DNA from: JAWMQL01 sp033283165
Lineage (GTDB): Bacteria > Pseudomonadota > Gammaproteobacteria > Pseudomonadales > Halieaceae
Length of the DNA: 64,000 nt
Direction: 5' to 3'
NCBI GenBank assembly: GCA_033283165.1
Contig: JAWMQL010000002.1
Span: 372,001 to 436,000 of the forward strand
Every line of letters begins with the position of its first letter. Positions within the stretch are counted from its first letter, which is position 1. Of this stretch, positions 8,797 to 16,877 are shown one piece after another. The notes under the pieces are model-generated. The model saw nothing but the letters and a program-made list of their open reading frames with translations. It made no database searches and was not told the DNA's origin. The translations under genes were made by a program, and so were the position numbers.

Positions 8797-9315
8797 CTAT
8801 CGCAAACGGCGCCGGCGCACGGATCTGGCGCCAGCCAGGTTAATCATACTTTGTTGTGTATGGGCATGACACAGGGCCGCGGCCAGGGCGTCCGCCGCAT
8901 CCTCGGCCGGTTCCGCCGGCAACTTCAGCAGCACCTTCACCATATGTTGTACCTGGGCCTTGTCGGCCGCCCCGGTACCGACCACCGACTGCTTGATCTG
9001 CCGCGCCGAGTACTCGTACACCGCCAGGTCCTGCGCCACGCAGGCGACGATCGCGGCCCCCCGGGCCTGGCCCAGTTTCAGTGCGGAGCCGGCACTGCGA
9101 GCCATGAACACCTGCTCGATCGCCAGCTCTGCCGGGGCGTGCAATTCGATCAGCTCGGTGACCCCGGCATGGATGATGCCCAGCCGCTCGGGGAGCTCCC
9201 CCCGGGGCAGCCTGATTACCCCGCTGGTGACGTAAGCGGCGCGACCGCCGACATAGTCGATAATGCCAAAACCGGTTTTTTGCGAACCGGGGTCTATCCC
9301 CAGGATTAACGACAT
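8797..9315 (-). CDS. ruvC: Crossover junction endodeoxyribonuclease RuvC
   Basis: Holliday-junction resolvase of the RuvABC system. The first catalytic aspartate is in ILGIDPGSQKTGFG, the glutamate is in AIEQVFM, and the C-terminal acidic pair is in the DAADALAAALCH segment. At 172 residues it is full length. The C-terminus ends in a basic run (RSVRRRRLR). It is separated from yebC by 74 nt with no obvious terminator. Confidence 0.97.
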   Translation of the reverse strand: MSLILGIDPGSQKTGFGIIDYVGGRAAYVTSGVIRLPRGELPERLGIIHAGVTELIELHAPAELAIEQVFMARSAGSALKLGQARGAAIVACVAQDLAVYEYSARQIKQSVVGTGAADKAQVQHMVKVLLKLPAEPAEDAADALAAALCHAHTQQSMINLAGARSVRRRRLR

Positions 9316-9389
9316 GATCTGGCCCGCCAGATGCCCCAGCGGCCATTATGCAGGAGATTGCGGTGGGTGGACAGCGCCGGCGCCCGGGG

Positions 9390-10133
9390 TTAGAGGTTGG
9401 CGAGGATCTCGTCGGGAATATCGGCGTTGGTATAGACGTTCTGGACGTCGTCCAGATCTTCCAGGGCATCCACCAGGCCCAGCACGGTCTCCGCCCCGTC
9501 GGCATCCAGTTCCACGGTGGTCGAAGCCACCATGGTCACGTCACCGCCTTCCGGGGTCAGGCCGGCCTTTTCCAGCGCTTCCTTGACTGCGCCGAATTCT
9601 TCCCAGGCCGTCGTGACATCGATGGAGCCATCATCGTTGGCCTCGACGTCCTCGGCGCCGGCCTCCAGCGCCACTTCCAGGACCTGCTCCTCGTCAGCCC
9701 CCGGGGCGAAGGCAATCTGGCCCACCCGATTGAACAGGTAGGCCACGGAGCCATCAGTACCCAGGTTGCCGCCGCGCTTGGAAAAGGCGTGCCGCACCTC
9801 GGCCACGGTGCGGTTGCGGTTGTCAGTCATGACTTCCACCAGCACGGCGACGCCACCGGGAGCGTAACCCTCATAGGTCAGCTCCTCCATATTATCGGCG
9901 TCGTTGGTGCCGGCGCCGCGCGCGATCGCCCGGTCGATGGTATCCCGGGTCATGTTGGCCCCGAGGGCCTTGTCCACTGCCGCCCGCAGACGGGGGTTAT
10001 CCTCCGGCGCGGCCCCGCCCTGCTTGGCGGCCACCACCAGTTCCCGGATCAGCTTGGTGAACATCTTGCCGCGCTTGGCGTCCTGGGCCGCCTTGCGATG
10101 CTTGATATTTGCCCATTTACTGTGGCCGGCCAT
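9390..10133 (-). CDS. yebC: YebC/TACO1-family protein
   Basis: Conserved cytosolic protein. Members have been described as transcription regulators and more recently as factors that relieve ribosome stalling, and the sequence here cannot separate these roles. It starts with the family hallmark MAGHSKWANIKHRK and keeps the GGAAPEDNPRLRAA and YEGYAPGG segments. It is 247 residues, the normal length. It lies 24 nt downstream of aspS and upstream of ruvC, the common gammaproteobacterial order. Confidence 0.96.
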   Translation of the reverse strand: MAGHSKWANIKHRKAAQDAKRGKMFTKLIRELVVAAKQGGAAPEDNPRLRAAVDKALGANMTRDTIDRAIARGAGTNDADNMEELTYEGYAPGGVAVLVEVMTDNRNRTVAEVRHAFSKRGGNLGTDGSVAYLFNRVGQIAFAPGADEEQVLEVALEAGAEDVEANDDGSIDVTTAWEEFGAVKEALEKAGLTPEGGDVTMVASTTVELDADGAETVLGLVDALEDLDDVQNVYTNADIPDEILANL

Positions 10134-10157
10134 AGTACTGTTCCTTCTATATATACC

Positions 10158-11942
10158 TTAGTGCTTCGCTGCGGGCTCTTCCCGGGTCTGGCGCAGGCGG
10201 ATATTCAGTTCCTTCAACTGGGCGCTGTTCACGTCACCCGGGGCATCGGTGAGCACGCAGTGCGCGGTCTGCGTCTTGGGGAAGGCGATCACGTCGCGGA
10301 TGGACTGGCTGTCGGTCATCAACATGACCAGCCGGTCCAGGCCAAAGGCGAGGCCGCCGTGGGGCGGGGCGCCATACTGCAGGGCATTGAGCAGGAAACC
10401 GAATTTTTCGTCGGCCTCCTCGTCGCTGATACCGAGAATCCCGAACACGGTCTCCTGCATCTCGCGATCGTGGATACGGATACTGCCTCCACCCAGTTCG
10501 CAACCATTCAACACCATGTCGTAGGCCCGGCTGAGCGCAGACTCCGGATCGGCAGAGAGGGCCTCCGGGCTGCAGGACGGCGCCGTGAAAGGGTGATGCA
10601 GGGGTGTCAGCCCGCCTTTGTCGTCGTCCTCGAACATGGGGAAATCGACTATCCACAGTGGCGCCCAGCCCGGCTTGACCAGGCCGAGATCCTGGGCCAC
10701 CTTGAGCCGCAGCGCACCCAGTGATTCGTTGACCACCCTGGCCCGGTCGGCGCCAAAGAAGATGATATCGCCATTGGCTGCGCCCAGGCGGTCCATCATC
10801 TGCGCCACCACGTCCTCGGGCATGAACTTCAGGATCGGCGACTGCAACCCGTCGACCCCGGCCTCGATGTCGTTGACCTTGATCCAGGCCAGGCCCCGGG
10901 CGCCGTAAATGGAGACGTAACTGGTGTAATCGTCGATTTCCTTGCGACTGATGGTCGCGCCCCCGGGCACCTTGAGTGCGGCCACCCGGCCTTTGGGATC
11001 GTCGGCAGGGCCGCGGAATACCTTGAATTCCACCTGCTGCATGAGGTCGTCCACGCTGACCAGTTCCAGATCGATGCGCAGGTCGGGCTTGTCGGAGCCA
11101 AAGCGCTCCATGGCCTCGGCGTAGGGCATGTGGGGAAATTCGCCCAGGTCCGTGTCGAGCACTGTCTGGAACAGCTGCCGGATCATCCGCTCCGCAATCG
11201 CCATGATCTCGGACTCGTCCAGGAAGGAAGCCTCGATATCGATCTGGGTGAATTCCGGCTGGCGATCGGCGCGCAGATCTTCGTCCCGAAAACACTTGGC
11301 GATCTGGTAGTAGCGGTCAAAACCGGACACCATCAGCAATTGCTTGAACAGCTGGGGCGACTGCGGCAGGGCGAAAAATTGTCCGGGATGGGTGCGGCTG
11401 GGCACCAGGTAGTCGCGTGCGCCCTCGGGAGTGGCCCGGGTCAGGATCGGGGTTTCGATGTCCAGAAAGCCCTCGCCGTCCAGGAAATTGCGCACTGCGG
11501 AGGTGATTTTCGAGCGCTGCAGCAGCCGCTCCTGCATCTCGTGGCGGCGCAGGTCCATGTAGCGGTAGCGCAGGCGCACTTCCTCGCCCACGGCGGTGTA
11601 CTCGTCCATCTGGAAGGGTGGGGTCTGGGCGATGTTGAGGATTTCCAGTTCCTTGCCCAGCACCTCGATCTCACCGGTCGCCATGTTGGGATTGACGGTG
11701 CCCTCACCCCGGGCGCGCACGCGGCCGGAGATCTTCAGCACATATTCCGGCCTGACCCGGTCCGCGCGCTCGAAGTGCTCCTCGGTATCCGGGTCGAACA
11801 CCACCTGGACGATGCCACCGCGATCGCGCAGGTCGAGAAAAATAACCCCGCCGTGGTCCCGGCGCCGGTCCACCCAGCCGCAGAGGGTGACCGTTTCATC
11901 GATGTGGGCAGTGGTCAGGTCGCCGCAGTAATGGCTGCGCAT
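10158..11942 (-). CDS. aspS: Aspartyl-tRNA synthetase (class II)
   Basis: Charges tRNA-Asp. An N-terminal OB-fold anticodon-binding domain (about 1-110, with CGWVDRRRDHGGVIFLDLRD) precedes the class II core. Motif 2 is in CFRDEDLRADRQPEFTQID. A GAD insertion domain occupies about residues 290-420. Motif 3 contains GLAFGLDRLVML near the C-terminus. It is 594 residues, the usual bacterial size. Whether it charges only tRNA-Asp or also tRNA-Asn is not visible here. It heads the aspS-yebC-ruv stretch. Confidence 0.97.
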   Translation of the reverse strand: MRSHYCGDLTTAHIDETVTLCGWVDRRRDHGGVIFLDLRDRGGIVQVVFDPDTEEHFERADRVRPEYVLKISGRVRARGEGTVNPNMATGEIEVLGKELEILNIAQTPPFQMDEYTAVGEEVRLRYRYMDLRRHEMQERLLQRSKITSAVRNFLDGEGFLDIETPILTRATPEGARDYLVPSRTHPGQFFALPQSPQLFKQLLMVSGFDRYYQIAKCFRDEDLRADRQPEFTQIDIEASFLDESEIMAIAERMIRQLFQTVLDTDLGEFPHMPYAEAMERFGSDKPDLRIDLELVSVDDLMQQVEFKVFRGPADDPKGRVAALKVPGGATISRKEIDDYTSYVSIYGARGLAWIKVNDIEAGVDGLQSPILKFMPEDVVAQMMDRLGAANGDIIFFGADRARVVNESLGALRLKVAQDLGLVKPGWAPLWIVDFPMFEDDDKGGLTPLHHPFTAPSCSPEALSADPESALSRAYDMVLNGCELGGGSIRIHDREMQETVFGILGISDEEADEKFGFLLNALQYGAPPHGGLAFGLDRLVMLMTDSQSIRDVIAFPKTQTAHCVLTDAPGDVNSAQLKELNIRLRQTREEPAAKH

Positions 11943-11978
11943 AGTCAGTGATTCCGTTTCATAATGAATGGGTGCCGG

Positions 11979-12314
11979 TCAGGCACTCTGTTTGCTGTCG
12001 CTGGGCTTGCTGTCGCTGGGCTTGCTGTCGCCGGACTTGCTGCCGGCACTGTCAGCCGCCTTGGCCGTACCGGCGCCCGCACTGTCCGCGGCCGGTTTGC
12101 CGTCCGCGCCGCCGGCCAGGTTTTTCTTGTTCCCCGTCTTGAAGTCGGTCTCGTACCAACCGCCGCCCTTGAGGCGAAAGGCGGCCGCCGAGACCTTTTT
12201 TTTCAAGGCCGGCTTGCCGCAGCTGGCACAATGCAACAGCGGCTCGTCACTGATTTTCTGCAACGCCTCCGTCTCGGCGCCGCAGGCCTGACACTGGTAC
12301 TCATAGATCGGCAT
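11979..12314 (-). CDS. FmdB-family zinc-ribbon protein with a repetitive tail
   Basis: Small putative regulatory protein of the FmdB/CxxC_CXXC_SSSS family. The first 41 residues form a zinc ribbon with CQACG and CASCG. A conserved F-R-L-K-G-G-G-W-Y segment follows, as in members next to aspS. The C-terminal 50 residues are low-complexity Ala/Gly/Ser/Lys and end in three DSKPS-type repeats (see the repeat entry). The location upstream of aspS on the same strand is typical. The molecular role is unknown. Confidence 0.85.
   Translation of the reverse strand: MPIYEYQCQACGAETEALQKISDEPLLHCASCGKPALKKKVSAAAFRLKGGGWYETDFKTGNKKNLAGGADGKPAADSAGAGTAKAADSAGSKSGDSKPSDSKPSDSKQSA
11992..12036 (-). repeat. 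15-bp in-frame tandem repeat in the FmdB-family gene (3 units)
   Basis: Three 15-bp units at 11992-12006, 12007-12021 and 12022-12036. The first two are identical (TTGCTGTCGCTGGGC on the plus strand) and the third differs at two positions. Each encodes one Ser-Asp-Ser-Lys-Pro type unit of the disordered tail, so changes in copy number would keep the frame. Confidence 0.9.
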
Positions 12315-12507
12315 GGCTTTACCTACCTGGTTCAGTCTGAAGCGGGAAAAATCGAGGCGCGGATTTTACCCCAAGGCAGGGGGGCAGGCCAAGGGCGGCC
12401 AGGGAGAGGTTTTTGGGGCGCAGTAACCCTGCACCGGAGGTGCGGGCGGCTGGAAGGGGGCCCCGAACACCGGAATCAGACCGGTGCCGGGAGCCGGGTC
12501 CGCGTCC

Positions 12508-12945
12508 CTAGGAGGCAGCGAACTCCTTCATCTTCTTGAGCGGACGAATCTTCACGGCGATGCTGGCGGGCTTGGCCTTGAAGACGGTCTCTTCACCGGT
12601 GAACGGGTTGATGCCCTTGCGCGCCTTACGGGCCGGCTTCTTCACCGTGGTGACTTTCATCAGGCCCGGCAGAGTGAACTCACCAACTGCACGCTTCTTG
12701 ATGCTGCGCTCGATGAGGCTCTCCAGCTCGCTCATCACATCACCCACCTGCTTCTTGGACAGACCGGTGCTGTCAGCAATGCCAGCGACAATCTGGCTCT
12801 TGGTCATCTTGTCGCGGATTGCAGGGGCTGCCTTCTTGGCGGGTGCTGCCTTCTTGGCTGCTGCCTTCTTCTTGGCCGGAGCTTTCTTGGCTGCTGCCTT
12901 CTTCTTGGCCGGAGCTTTCTTCTTTGCTGCTTTCTTGGTAGCCAT
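12508..12945 (-). CDS. HU-like DNA-binding protein with a lysine/alanine-rich (histone H1-like) N-terminal extension
   Basis: 145 residues. The first 45 residues or so are KKA/PAKK repeats, like eukaryotic H1 tails or the AlgP/Hc1-type bacterial tails. The remainder is an HU/IHF fold: MTKSQIVAGIADSTGLSKKQV dimer helices, VGEFTLPGLMKV, then the KGINPFTGEETVFKAKPA segment. It is probably a nucleoid protein whose basic tail adds non-specific DNA binding. The upstream ATG at 12966 would add seven residues, but the ATG at 12945 has GGAAGGTCC just before it and starts with the usual MATKKAA. Confidence 0.88.
   Translation of the reverse strand: MATKKAAKKKAPAKKKAAAKKAPAKKKAAAKKAAPAKKAAPAIRDKMTKSQIVAGIADSTGLSKKQVGDVMSELESLIERSIKKRAVGEFTLPGLMKVTTVKKPARKARKGINPFTGEETVFKAKPASIAVKIRPLKKMKEFAAS
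12851..12916 (-). repeat. Perfect 33-bp tandem duplication inside the HU-like gene
   Basis: The 33 bases at 12851-12883 are repeated without a mismatch at 12884-12916. Each copy encodes 11 residues of the KAPAKKKAAAK tail, so the duplication keeps the frame. This suggests that tail length varies by slippage or unequal crossing-over. Confidence 0.92.
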
Positions 12946-13267
12946 GTCTAATGGACCTTCCTTCAATGATCATTATTTGTTTCACACGGTTTCCACCCGG
13001 ACTGCACGATATCCCCAAATACCTGCGAAATCAGCGCCGCCACAAGCTTCGACCAATTGTATAAAACATGAAACGCTGTAATACAAGCGTTTTCTGCCCT
13101 CGATCGTAAAAATACCCCTGTATTTAAGCTATTTCCGCTTATCCAGGCTGCCAAATCCACTGACCGGGCGTTGGAAGTGTCGACGCCTGCAGGTTCCCTG
13201 CCACCTGTACCCGCACTTCATTCGCACGTAAACTAGGCGCCCTGTTACAAGCCCACCCGGAACCAAC
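12946..13267. promoter_or_regulatory. Divergent control region between the HU-like gene and proS
   Basis: This 322-nt gap has no convincing gene and is more A/T-rich than its surroundings. On the minus strand a possible sigma70 promoter for the HU-like gene is TTGTAT (13081-13086) and TATACA (13058-13063) with a 17-nt spacer, which would give a leader of about 100 nt. The proS promoter should lie in the right half, but I could not fix a -35/-10 pair there. The hexamers are only partial matches. Confidence 0.35.
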
Positions 13268-14980
13268 ATGCGAACCAGCAAATTCCTTATTGCCACCCTG
13301 AAAGAGACTCCGGCGGACGCCGAGGTGGTCAGTCACCAGTTGATGTTGCGGGCCGGCCTGATACGCAAGCTTGCCGCCGGCCTGTACAGCTGGCTGCCGC
13401 TGGGCCTGCGGGTCCTGCGCAAAGTGGAACGTATCGTGCGCGAGGAAATGGATGCCACCGGGGCGCAGGAGCTGAGCATGCCGGTGATGCAACCGGCGGA
13501 ACTCTGGCAGGAGTCCGGCCGCTGGGAACAGTACGGTCCCGAGTTGCTGCGCATCCAGGACCGGCACCAGCGTGATTTTTGCCTGGGACCCACCCACGAG
13601 GAGGTGATCACCGACATCGCCCGCAACGAACTGCGCAGTTACAAGCAACTGCCGGTGAACTTCTACCAGATCCAGACCAAGGTACGGGACGAGATCAGGC
13701 CGCGCTTCGGCATCATGCGCTCCCGGGAGTTCATCATGAAGGACGCCTACTCTTTCCACGACTCAGAGGCCTCTCTGCAGCAGACCTACGACGACATGCA
13801 TCGCGCCTACAGCAATATCTTTACCCGGCTGGGGCTGGACTTCCGTCCGGTGATCGCCGATACCGGCAGCATCGGCGGCAACGCCTCCCACGAATTTCAC
13901 GTGCTGGCCAATTCCGGCGAGGACGATATTGCCTTCAGCGACGCCAGCGATTACGCCGCCAACGTGGAGATGGCCGAGGCCGTCGCACCCGCCGGTGAGC
14001 GGCCGGCGCCCGGCGCCAGCCTGCAGGAAGTGGCCACCCCGGGGGTGAAGACCATCGAGGAGGTGGCCGATTTTCTCGGGGTCCCCGTCCAGAGCACGGT
14101 CAAGACCCTGCTGGTCGAGGGCGAGGAAGAGGGCCAGCTGATCGCGATCGTGCTGCGCGGCGACCACGAATTGAATGCGCTGAAAGCGGAAAAGCTGGAC
14201 GGCGTGGCGGCGCCGCTTGCGATGGCCGGGGAAGAGGCAGTCAGGGCCGCCCTCGGCGCCGGATTCGGCTCCCTCGGTCCCGTTGGTCTGGACATACCGC
14301 TGATCGTCGACCGCGCCGCCGCGGCGCTGGCGGACTTCGTCTGCGGCGCCAACCGCGACGACATGCACCTCACTGGTGCAAACTGGGAACGGGACTGCCC
14401 GCTCGGCCGGGTCGAGGATATCCGTAACGTGGTGGAAGGGGATCCCAGTCCCGATGGCCAGGGCAGCTTATCGATCAAGCGCGGCATCGAGGTAGGCCAC
14501 ATTTTCCAGCTGGGCACCAAGTACTCTGAGGCCATGAACGGCAGGGTGCTGGATGAGAACGGCAAGAATATCACCATGATCATGGGCTGCTACGGCATCG
14601 GGGTCAGCCGCATCGTGGCCGCGGCTATCGAGCAGAATCACGATGATCGGGGCATTACCTGGCCGGCGGCCATGGCGCCCTTCCAGTTGGCCATCGTGCC
14701 ACTCAATATGCACAAATCCGAGGCTGTCGCGAGCTGCGCCGAAGAGCTGTACCGCGCTTTTCGCGAAGCCGGGATGGAGGTACTGCTGGACGACCGCAAC
14801 GAGCGCCCCGGGGTCAAATTTGCCGACATGGAACTGATCGGCATACCCCATCGCATCGTCGTGGCAGACAAGGCGCTGGCCGACGGCAAGATCGAGTACA
14901 AGGGCCGGCAGGACGACGAACTCAGCCTGATCGACCGGGCCACAATCGTCGACTTTGTCACGGATAAACTGGGAGGCTGA
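13268..14980 (+). CDS. proS: Prolyl-tRNA synthetase (bacterial type with editing domain)
   Basis: Charges tRNA-Pro. The class II core is split by an INS editing domain. Motif 2 is in FRDEIRPRFGIMRSREFIMKD (about 137-157), the YbaK-like insert covers about residues 240-400 (with the VADFLGVPVQSTVKTLLVEG stretch), motif 3 has YGIGVSRIVAAAIEQ, and the C-terminal anticodon-binding domain includes the DDRNERPGVKFADMELIG stretch. It is 570 residues, full length. It stands alone on the plus strand with the transglycosylase gene 4 nt behind. Confidence 0.97.
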   Translation: MRTSKFLIATLKETPADAEVVSHQLMLRAGLIRKLAAGLYSWLPLGLRVLRKVERIVREEMDATGAQELSMPVMQPAELWQESGRWEQYGPELLRIQDRHQRDFCLGPTHEEVITDIARNELRSYKQLPVNFYQIQTKVRDEIRPRFGIMRSREFIMKDAYSFHDSEASLQQTYDDMHRAYSNIFTRLGLDFRPVIADTGSIGGNASHEFHVLANSGEDDIAFSDASDYAANVEMAEAVAPAGERPAPGASLQEVATPGVKTIEEVADFLGVPVQSTVKTLLVEGEEEGQLIAIVLRGDHELNALKAEKLDGVAAPLAMAGEEAVRAALGAGFGSLGPVGLDIPLIVDRAAAALADFVCGANRDDMHLTGANWERDCPLGRVEDIRNVVEGDPSPDGQGSLSIKRGIEVGHIFQLGTKYSEAMNGRVLDENGKNITMIMGCYGIGVSRIVAAAIEQNHDDRGITWPAAMAPFQLAIVPLNMHKSEAVASCAEELYRAFREAGMEVLLDDRNERPGVKFADMELIGIPHRIVVADKALADGKIEYKGRQDDELSLIDRATIVDFVTDKLGG

Positions 14981-14984
14981 AGGA

Positions 14985-15581
14985 TTGCGGAAACTGGCCC
15001 GGACAACTGCCCTCGTCCTGTGCTGCCTGCTGCCGACTGCCGCCATCGGACAACCCGGTGATCCTGAGGAACGGGCGGCGTTGCGGGACTTCCTGGAACA
15101 GACCATCGCCGACGCCGACAGCTTTGTGGACCGCTACGACGCCGAGGTGTGGCTGCTGGATATGTCAGGGCGACTGGCGCGCTTCATCGAAGACCCCGGA
15201 CACCGACTGGACCTGCTGCGGCAGATTCACGCCGCCGCCAGCCGCGCCGATCTGCCACCGGAACTGGTTCTGGCAGTGATCGAGGTGGAGAGCCACTTCG
15301 ACCGCTTTGCCGTCTCCAGGGTCGGTGCCCAGGGCATGATGCAGGTCATGCCATTCTGGAAAGGTGAGATCGGCCGGCCGCGGGACAACCTGACGCAGAA
15401 CGCGGTCAACCTGGAGTACGGCTGCCGTATCCTGCAGTTCTACCTGCAGCGGGAAGAGGGCGACCTGCACCGGGCACTGGCCGCCTACAATGGCAGCGTG
15501 GGCAGCCGACGCTACAGCAACAAGGTGTATCGCGCCTGGAGCGAGAACTGGCGCACCCAACCCCTGAACTGGGGCGGCTGA
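14985..15581 (+). CDS. Secreted lytic transglycosylase, SLT domain
   Basis: Periplasmic enzyme that cleaves peptidoglycan. I choose the TTG at 14985 (MRKLARTTALVLCC...) because a clean signal peptide starts there, ending near AAIGQ, and GGAGG sits 9 nt upstream. An earlier TTG at 14955 would sit inside proS and spoil the signal. The SLT core shows the catalytic Glu in IEVESHFDRFAVS, then GAQGMMQVMPFW and ALAAYNGS. It is 198 residues, short for MltC/Slt but normal for the small family. It begins 4 nt after the proS stop. Confidence 0.85.
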   Translation: MRKLARTTALVLCCLLPTAAIGQPGDPEERAALRDFLEQTIADADSFVDRYDAEVWLLDMSGRLARFIEDPGHRLDLLRQIHAAASRADLPPELVLAVIEVESHFDRFAVSRVGAQGMMQVMPFWKGEIGRPRDNLTQNAVNLEYGCRILQFYLQREEGDLHRALAAYNGSVGSRRYSNKVYRAWSENWRTQPLNWGG

Positions 15582-15591
15582 GACCGCGGGC

Positions 15592-16638
15592 CTAGCGATA
15601 GGAACCGGGCGACTGGCCGGTCCATTTCTTGAAAGAGCGGTGAAAGGCGCTGGGGTCGGAAAAACCCACCCGCTCGGCCACCTCGCTCACGGTAAGCCCC
15701 TCCTGGCTGAGCAGGCTGATCGCCACGTCACGACGCGCGTTGTCCTTGATGCGCTGGTAAGAGGTCCCTTCCCGCTCCAGCCGCCGCCGCAGGGTCCGGG
15801 CGGACATGTACAGCAGACCGGTGAGTTCCTCGAAACTGGGCATGTCTTCCCGGAAGTCGTCGCCCAGTATGTCCCTGATGCGCTGGGTGATGCTGATGCT
15901 GGAGGCAACCGGCCGGATGATGAGGTAGTAGGGAGCCAGGGGCAGGAACTTCTCCAGCTGGCCCTCGTCCCGGACCAGTTCCGCCTCCAGGTGGCGGGCG
16001 GAAAATCTCACGAAATTCTGTGGCTGCTGCCAGTGCACCGGACAGGGGAAGAAATGCCGCACCCCGGCCTGGAATTCGGGCCTGGGACCGGCGCAACCAG
16101 CCTCGGTCACATCGATATGCTGACCGATCAGCCAGCCGCAAAAGCGCAGCCAGATCGCCAGGTTGCACAGTACGCTGTGCTGCTCCGCGGCCGGATCATC
16201 CCCACTGAGGTAGGTCAGGGTGGCTTCGCGTCCCTCGTCGTCGACGGATAATGCGTTGCTGACCTCGGCCCCGTAACGCACCCGGCACACCGAGTTGAAC
16301 TCAATCCCGCGACGAATCGCAGCGCCCAGGTTGGCGCTGTTGATCATACTCAGGGCCATCAGCCGGGTCGTACCCACCGGGGTGGGTGCGTCGGGCATGA
16401 CGCCGCCGGATTCGTCACCCAGGGAGCGAAACAGTTGCAGGCAGAGACGACTGTACTGCTCCCGGGAGACAAAGGCAGTCTGGACGTCCTGGCGCAAGGG
16501 ATCGAACGGGAAGCCCGCCGCCCGCAGCATGGCGTCCACATCGTGGTCATAGCGACGCGCCTGGGCCAGCAGCGCCCGGGTGAACTCGATGGGTACCGCC
16601 TCGTTGTAGCAACCCAGGTTGTCGACAGGTCTCGGCAT
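15592..16638 (-). CDS. AraC-family transcriptional regulator, OruR-like
   Basis: 348 residues with an N-terminal ligand-sensing domain of the arabinose-binding-like type (about 20-210) and a C-terminal AraC double HTH (about 250-348: MSARTLRRRLEREGTSYQRI, then VSEVAERVGFSDPSAFHRSF and KKWTGQSPGSYR). The architecture matches OruR/ArgR-like regulators of ornithine and polyamine use in pseudomonads. With a glutamylputrescine-synthetase-like gene nearby, a polyamine or amino-acid signal is plausible, but this is inference. It is transcribed away from the LuxR-type gene. Confidence 0.85.
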   Translation of the reverse strand: MPRPVDNLGCYNEAVPIEFTRALLAQARRYDHDVDAMLRAAGFPFDPLRQDVQTAFVSREQYSRLCLQLFRSLGDESGGVMPDAPTPVGTTRLMALSMINSANLGAAIRRGIEFNSVCRVRYGAEVSNALSVDDEGREATLTYLSGDDPAAEQHSVLCNLAIWLRFCGWLIGQHIDVTEAGCAGPRPEFQAGVRHFFPCPVHWQQPQNFVRFSARHLEAELVRDEGQLEKFLPLAPYYLIIRPVASSISITQRIRDILGDDFREDMPSFEELTGLLYMSARTLRRRLEREGTSYQRIKDNARRDVAISLLSQEGLTVSEVAERVGFSDPSAFHRSFKKWTGQSPGSYR

Positions 16639-16696
16639 ACAGGCTCCGTTGCGTTCGGTGCGAAATTATACCCCGTGGCCAGCGTCGGGCCGAAAG

Positions 16697-16776
16697 GGTG
16701 CGGCCGGCCAGGTGCGGCCGGCGAGGTGCGGCCGGCGAGGTGTGGCCGGCCAGGTGCGGCCGGCGAGGTCCCGCCA
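16697..16776. repeat. 14-bp GC-rich tandem repeat array (5 units plus a partial)
   Basis: Units of GGTGCGGCCGGC(G/C)A start at 16697, 16711, 16725, 16739 and 16753, and a degraded sixth starts at 16767. Units 2, 3 and 5 are identical. Unit 1 has C instead of G at position 13, and unit 4 has two changes. The array lies in the divergent promoter gap between the AraC-type and LuxR-type genes. Its period is not a multiple of three, which argues against a coding role. Confidence 0.93.
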
Positions 16777-16811
16777 GGCGGGCCCGGGGAACAAAAATAT
16801 CGCGCAGGGGT

Positions 16812-16840
16812 TTGACAAGGCGGGGAGCACTACCCAATAT
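16812..16840 (+). promoter_or_regulatory. Possible sigma70 promoter of the LuxR-type gene
   Basis: A perfect TTGACA at 16812-16817 is followed after 17 nt by CAATAT (16835-16840), a 3/6 match to TATAAT. Transcription would start near 16847 and give a leader of about 30 nt before the ATG at 16878. The weak -10 suggests a need for an activator. The 14-bp array ends 35 nt upstream. Confidence 0.45.
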
Positions 16841-16877
16841 GGGCCAGCGGGGATTGGATGACACTTATAACAGCAGC

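Noticed and set aside
16697..16776. CRISPR array
   Set aside because: The 14-bp units are directly adjacent without spacers, and there are no cas genes. It is a simple tandem repeat. The same holds for 43961-44022.
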